This document shows positions 31,743-34,112 of a stretch of 34,112 nucleotides of DNA, piece after piece. Position 1 is the stretch's first letter, and each line of letters starts with the position of its first letter. Where the stretch lies: assembly GCA_040902925.1 (NCBI GenBank), contig JBBDWJ010000137.1:1-34112 (forward strand), in the 5' to 3' direction. Origin of the DNA: JBBDWJ01 sp040902925 (GTDB lineage: Bacteria > Acidobacteriota > Terriglobia > Bryobacterales > UBA6623). Under the pieces are notes generated by a model, which was not told the origin of the DNA, did no database searches, and saw only the letters and a list, made by a program, of their open reading frames with translations. A program made the position numbers and the translations under genes.

Positions 31743-31788
31743 AGTGGACCCCACCCTCGCGGGCGGGGCTCGGATCGCCTGCGGCGAT
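31743..31788 (-). repeat. REP element, right arm of a REPIN-like pair
   Basis: The reverse complement reads as the left arm: ATCGCC-gca-GGCGAT followed by a G/C-rich hairpin, here gccccgcccgcgagggtggg. One side of the second stem carries a C where the left arm has A, giving a G-C mismatch change within the stem. With the left arm it could form a 45-base stem around 137 bases. Confidence 0.7.
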
Positions 31789-32138
31789 TTCGGGAATCCA
31801 GCGAACGCTACCGGCGCACAGGCTTGGGAGGCTCCTCGCGGGCCGGCTCAATGCCGCGGTTTTCACCGCCCGGGCGGCGCGGTGGCGGTCCCCGCGAGAG
31901 CAGCCGTTAATTGACACTCCCGTTGACGCTATGGTAGAAACGAGCATTCAAAACGCGGGTTCGCCAGGGGTCGGAAGCACTCAAATGGCTGCATAGGGTT
32001 TCGGCGGCCGGTTGAGGATACTGGTTCTTCCAAGCAACCCGATCCGGCGCGCCGCAAGAATCGGAAAGCCGTCAACAAACCTCACCGTGTCTTCACACTC
32101 TTTCGTGGATCGCCTTGCCGCCCTGATGCGCTGATTCT

Positions 32139-33683
<1,545 letters not shown>

Positions 33684-33788
33684 GACCGCGACTGGCGGAC
33701 TGTTCCCGGTGTTCGTCCTGCTCTTCTTCTGTCCCTATGCCGACTGGGAATTCAAACTGGGCAGATGAGGATCCGGCGTCGTTTCCCC

Positions 33789-34112
33789 TTACGGAACGCA
33801 GGGTGACCCCGCAGGTCGCGCAAAGCTCGTTTCGATCAGCTTCCCGTCCGAATCGGCCTTCAAGCGCGCTTCGAGCGGCCCACGGGCACACTCGAGGCGA
33901 ACTCTGACGTCGGTGGCGCCGTCGCCGGAGATGGTTTCCGCGACGCTGCACGCGCCGTAGGACGATCTCAGCGGCTCGAGCTGGCTGCGCAGCGCTGCCT
34001 GGTTCAGGGAAGGGGCCGCCAGGGCTCCTAGGCGCTCGTCTGATGGGGATCCGATCAGCGCCGCCACGCCCTCCGCCGCCGCTTTCATCCTTCCTTCGAG
34101 CGGCTTTGCGGA
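33789..34112 (-). CDS. Partial protein at the right edge, function unknown
   Basis: The frame is open from the window edge to a TAA at 33789-33791, giving at least 107 C-terminal residues; an internal ATG at 34088 need not be the start. The sequence runs SPSDERLGALAAPSLNQAALRSQL as a helical part and then a small beta-rich end (DVRVRLECARGPLEARL, then SDGKLIETSFARP). The ending reminds me of a C-terminal accessory domain on some serine hydrolases (beta-lactamase fold), but no catalytic motif is visible, so that is only a suggestion. It converges with nuoM. Confidence 0.55.
   Translation of the reverse strand, partial: SAKPLEGRMKAAAEGVAALIGSPSDERLGALAAPSLNQAALRSQLEPLRSSYGACSVAETISGDGATDVRVRLECARGPLEARLKADSDGKLIETSFARPAGSPCVP

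Larger units (their letters stand above)
31494..32138. other. Non-coding region with REPIN-like repeats upstream of nuoM
   Basis: The region holds an inverted REP pair (31561-31605 and 31743-31788) enclosing 137 bases. The enclosed part includes ggtataacccaggcacatag and an aggaggagg purine run, which look like a mobile-element end, but I see no transposase. From 31790 to 32138 open frames are short and lack support. One frame ending in VDRLAALMR just before nuoM could be a tiny ORF or chance. No ribosome binding site of note precedes nuoM. Confidence 0.5.

Noticed and set aside
31699..31914. 71-codon frame within the REPIN region
   Set aside because: It includes the whole right REP arm in translation and lacks a binding site, so it is best explained by repeat composition.
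32011..32133. Possible 40-codon TTG frame ending VDRLAALMR just before nuoM
   Set aside because: The start lacks a ribosome binding site and the sequence does not resemble the end of NuoL. It could be a chance frame.

Overview
The window looks like a high-GC chromosomal segment from a heterotrophic acidobacterium, most likely of the Solibacter/Bryobacter type. I infer this from gene content, not from any marker gene: a PSD1/DUF1549-DUF1553 cytochrome next to a DUF1501 protein, a membrane-anchored winged-helix regulator of a type I associate with Acidobacteria, exported Gfo/Idh/MocA, HEAT and FG-GAP proteins, and a set of exported GH51/GH39 glycosidases. I saw no rRNA, tRNA, CRISPR array, intact transposase or phage gene.

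Layout. 1-673 is non-coding and carries two inverted copies of a 75-bp REP-like element. A minus-strand membrane-bound regulator (674-2008) diverges from the PSD1 (2310-4871) and DUF1501 (4960-6396) pair. A terminator hairpin at 6432-6463 separates these from a convergent minus-strand tripartite RND efflux operon: adaptor 11080-12384, pump 7917-11075, outer-membrane lipoprotein 6499-7920. The pump gene is interrupted by one in-frame ochre codon at 9675-9677, where the family has a tyrosine. Next on the minus strand come an SDR-headed remnant, an intact SDR oxidoreductase, a DUF4126 membrane protein preceded by an overlapping 34-codon small ORF, an alpha/beta hydrolase, a DoxX-like protein and a NarL/LuxR-type response regulator. 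The regulator is followed upstream by a decayed fragment of what was probably its histidine kinase. The hydrolase and DoxX genes share a nearly identical 20-bp quasi-palindrome in their upstream regions, which suggests a small local regulon.

On the plus strand, a TAT-exported Gfo/Idh/MocA oxidoreductase, a HEAT-repeat protein and an exported FG-GAP/VCBS propeller form a likely co-transcribed group. They are followed by an OsmC-like peroxide protein, an orphan UreG-like GTPase whose nickel-binding CPH motif reads CPQ, and a secreted PafA-type alkaline phosphatase with all expected catalytic residues.

24515-31493 is a hemicellulose (arabinoxylan/arabinan) side-chain locus with three divergent GH51 alpha-L-arabinofuranosidases and one GH39 beta-xylosidase-like enzyme, each with a Sec or TAT export signal. 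Two LacI-type operator-like palindromes sharing a 14-base core lie upstream of three of the four genes. The right end holds a REPIN-like inverted repeat pair (31561-31788), an isolated nuoM and the 3' part of an unidentified minus-strand gene.

The most valuable observations are the nonsense codon in the RND pump, the shared operator linked to a response regulator whose kinase has decayed, the LacI-like operator pair across the glycosidase locus, and the motif-altered orphan UreG. I found no clear case for a wholly new multi-gene system.
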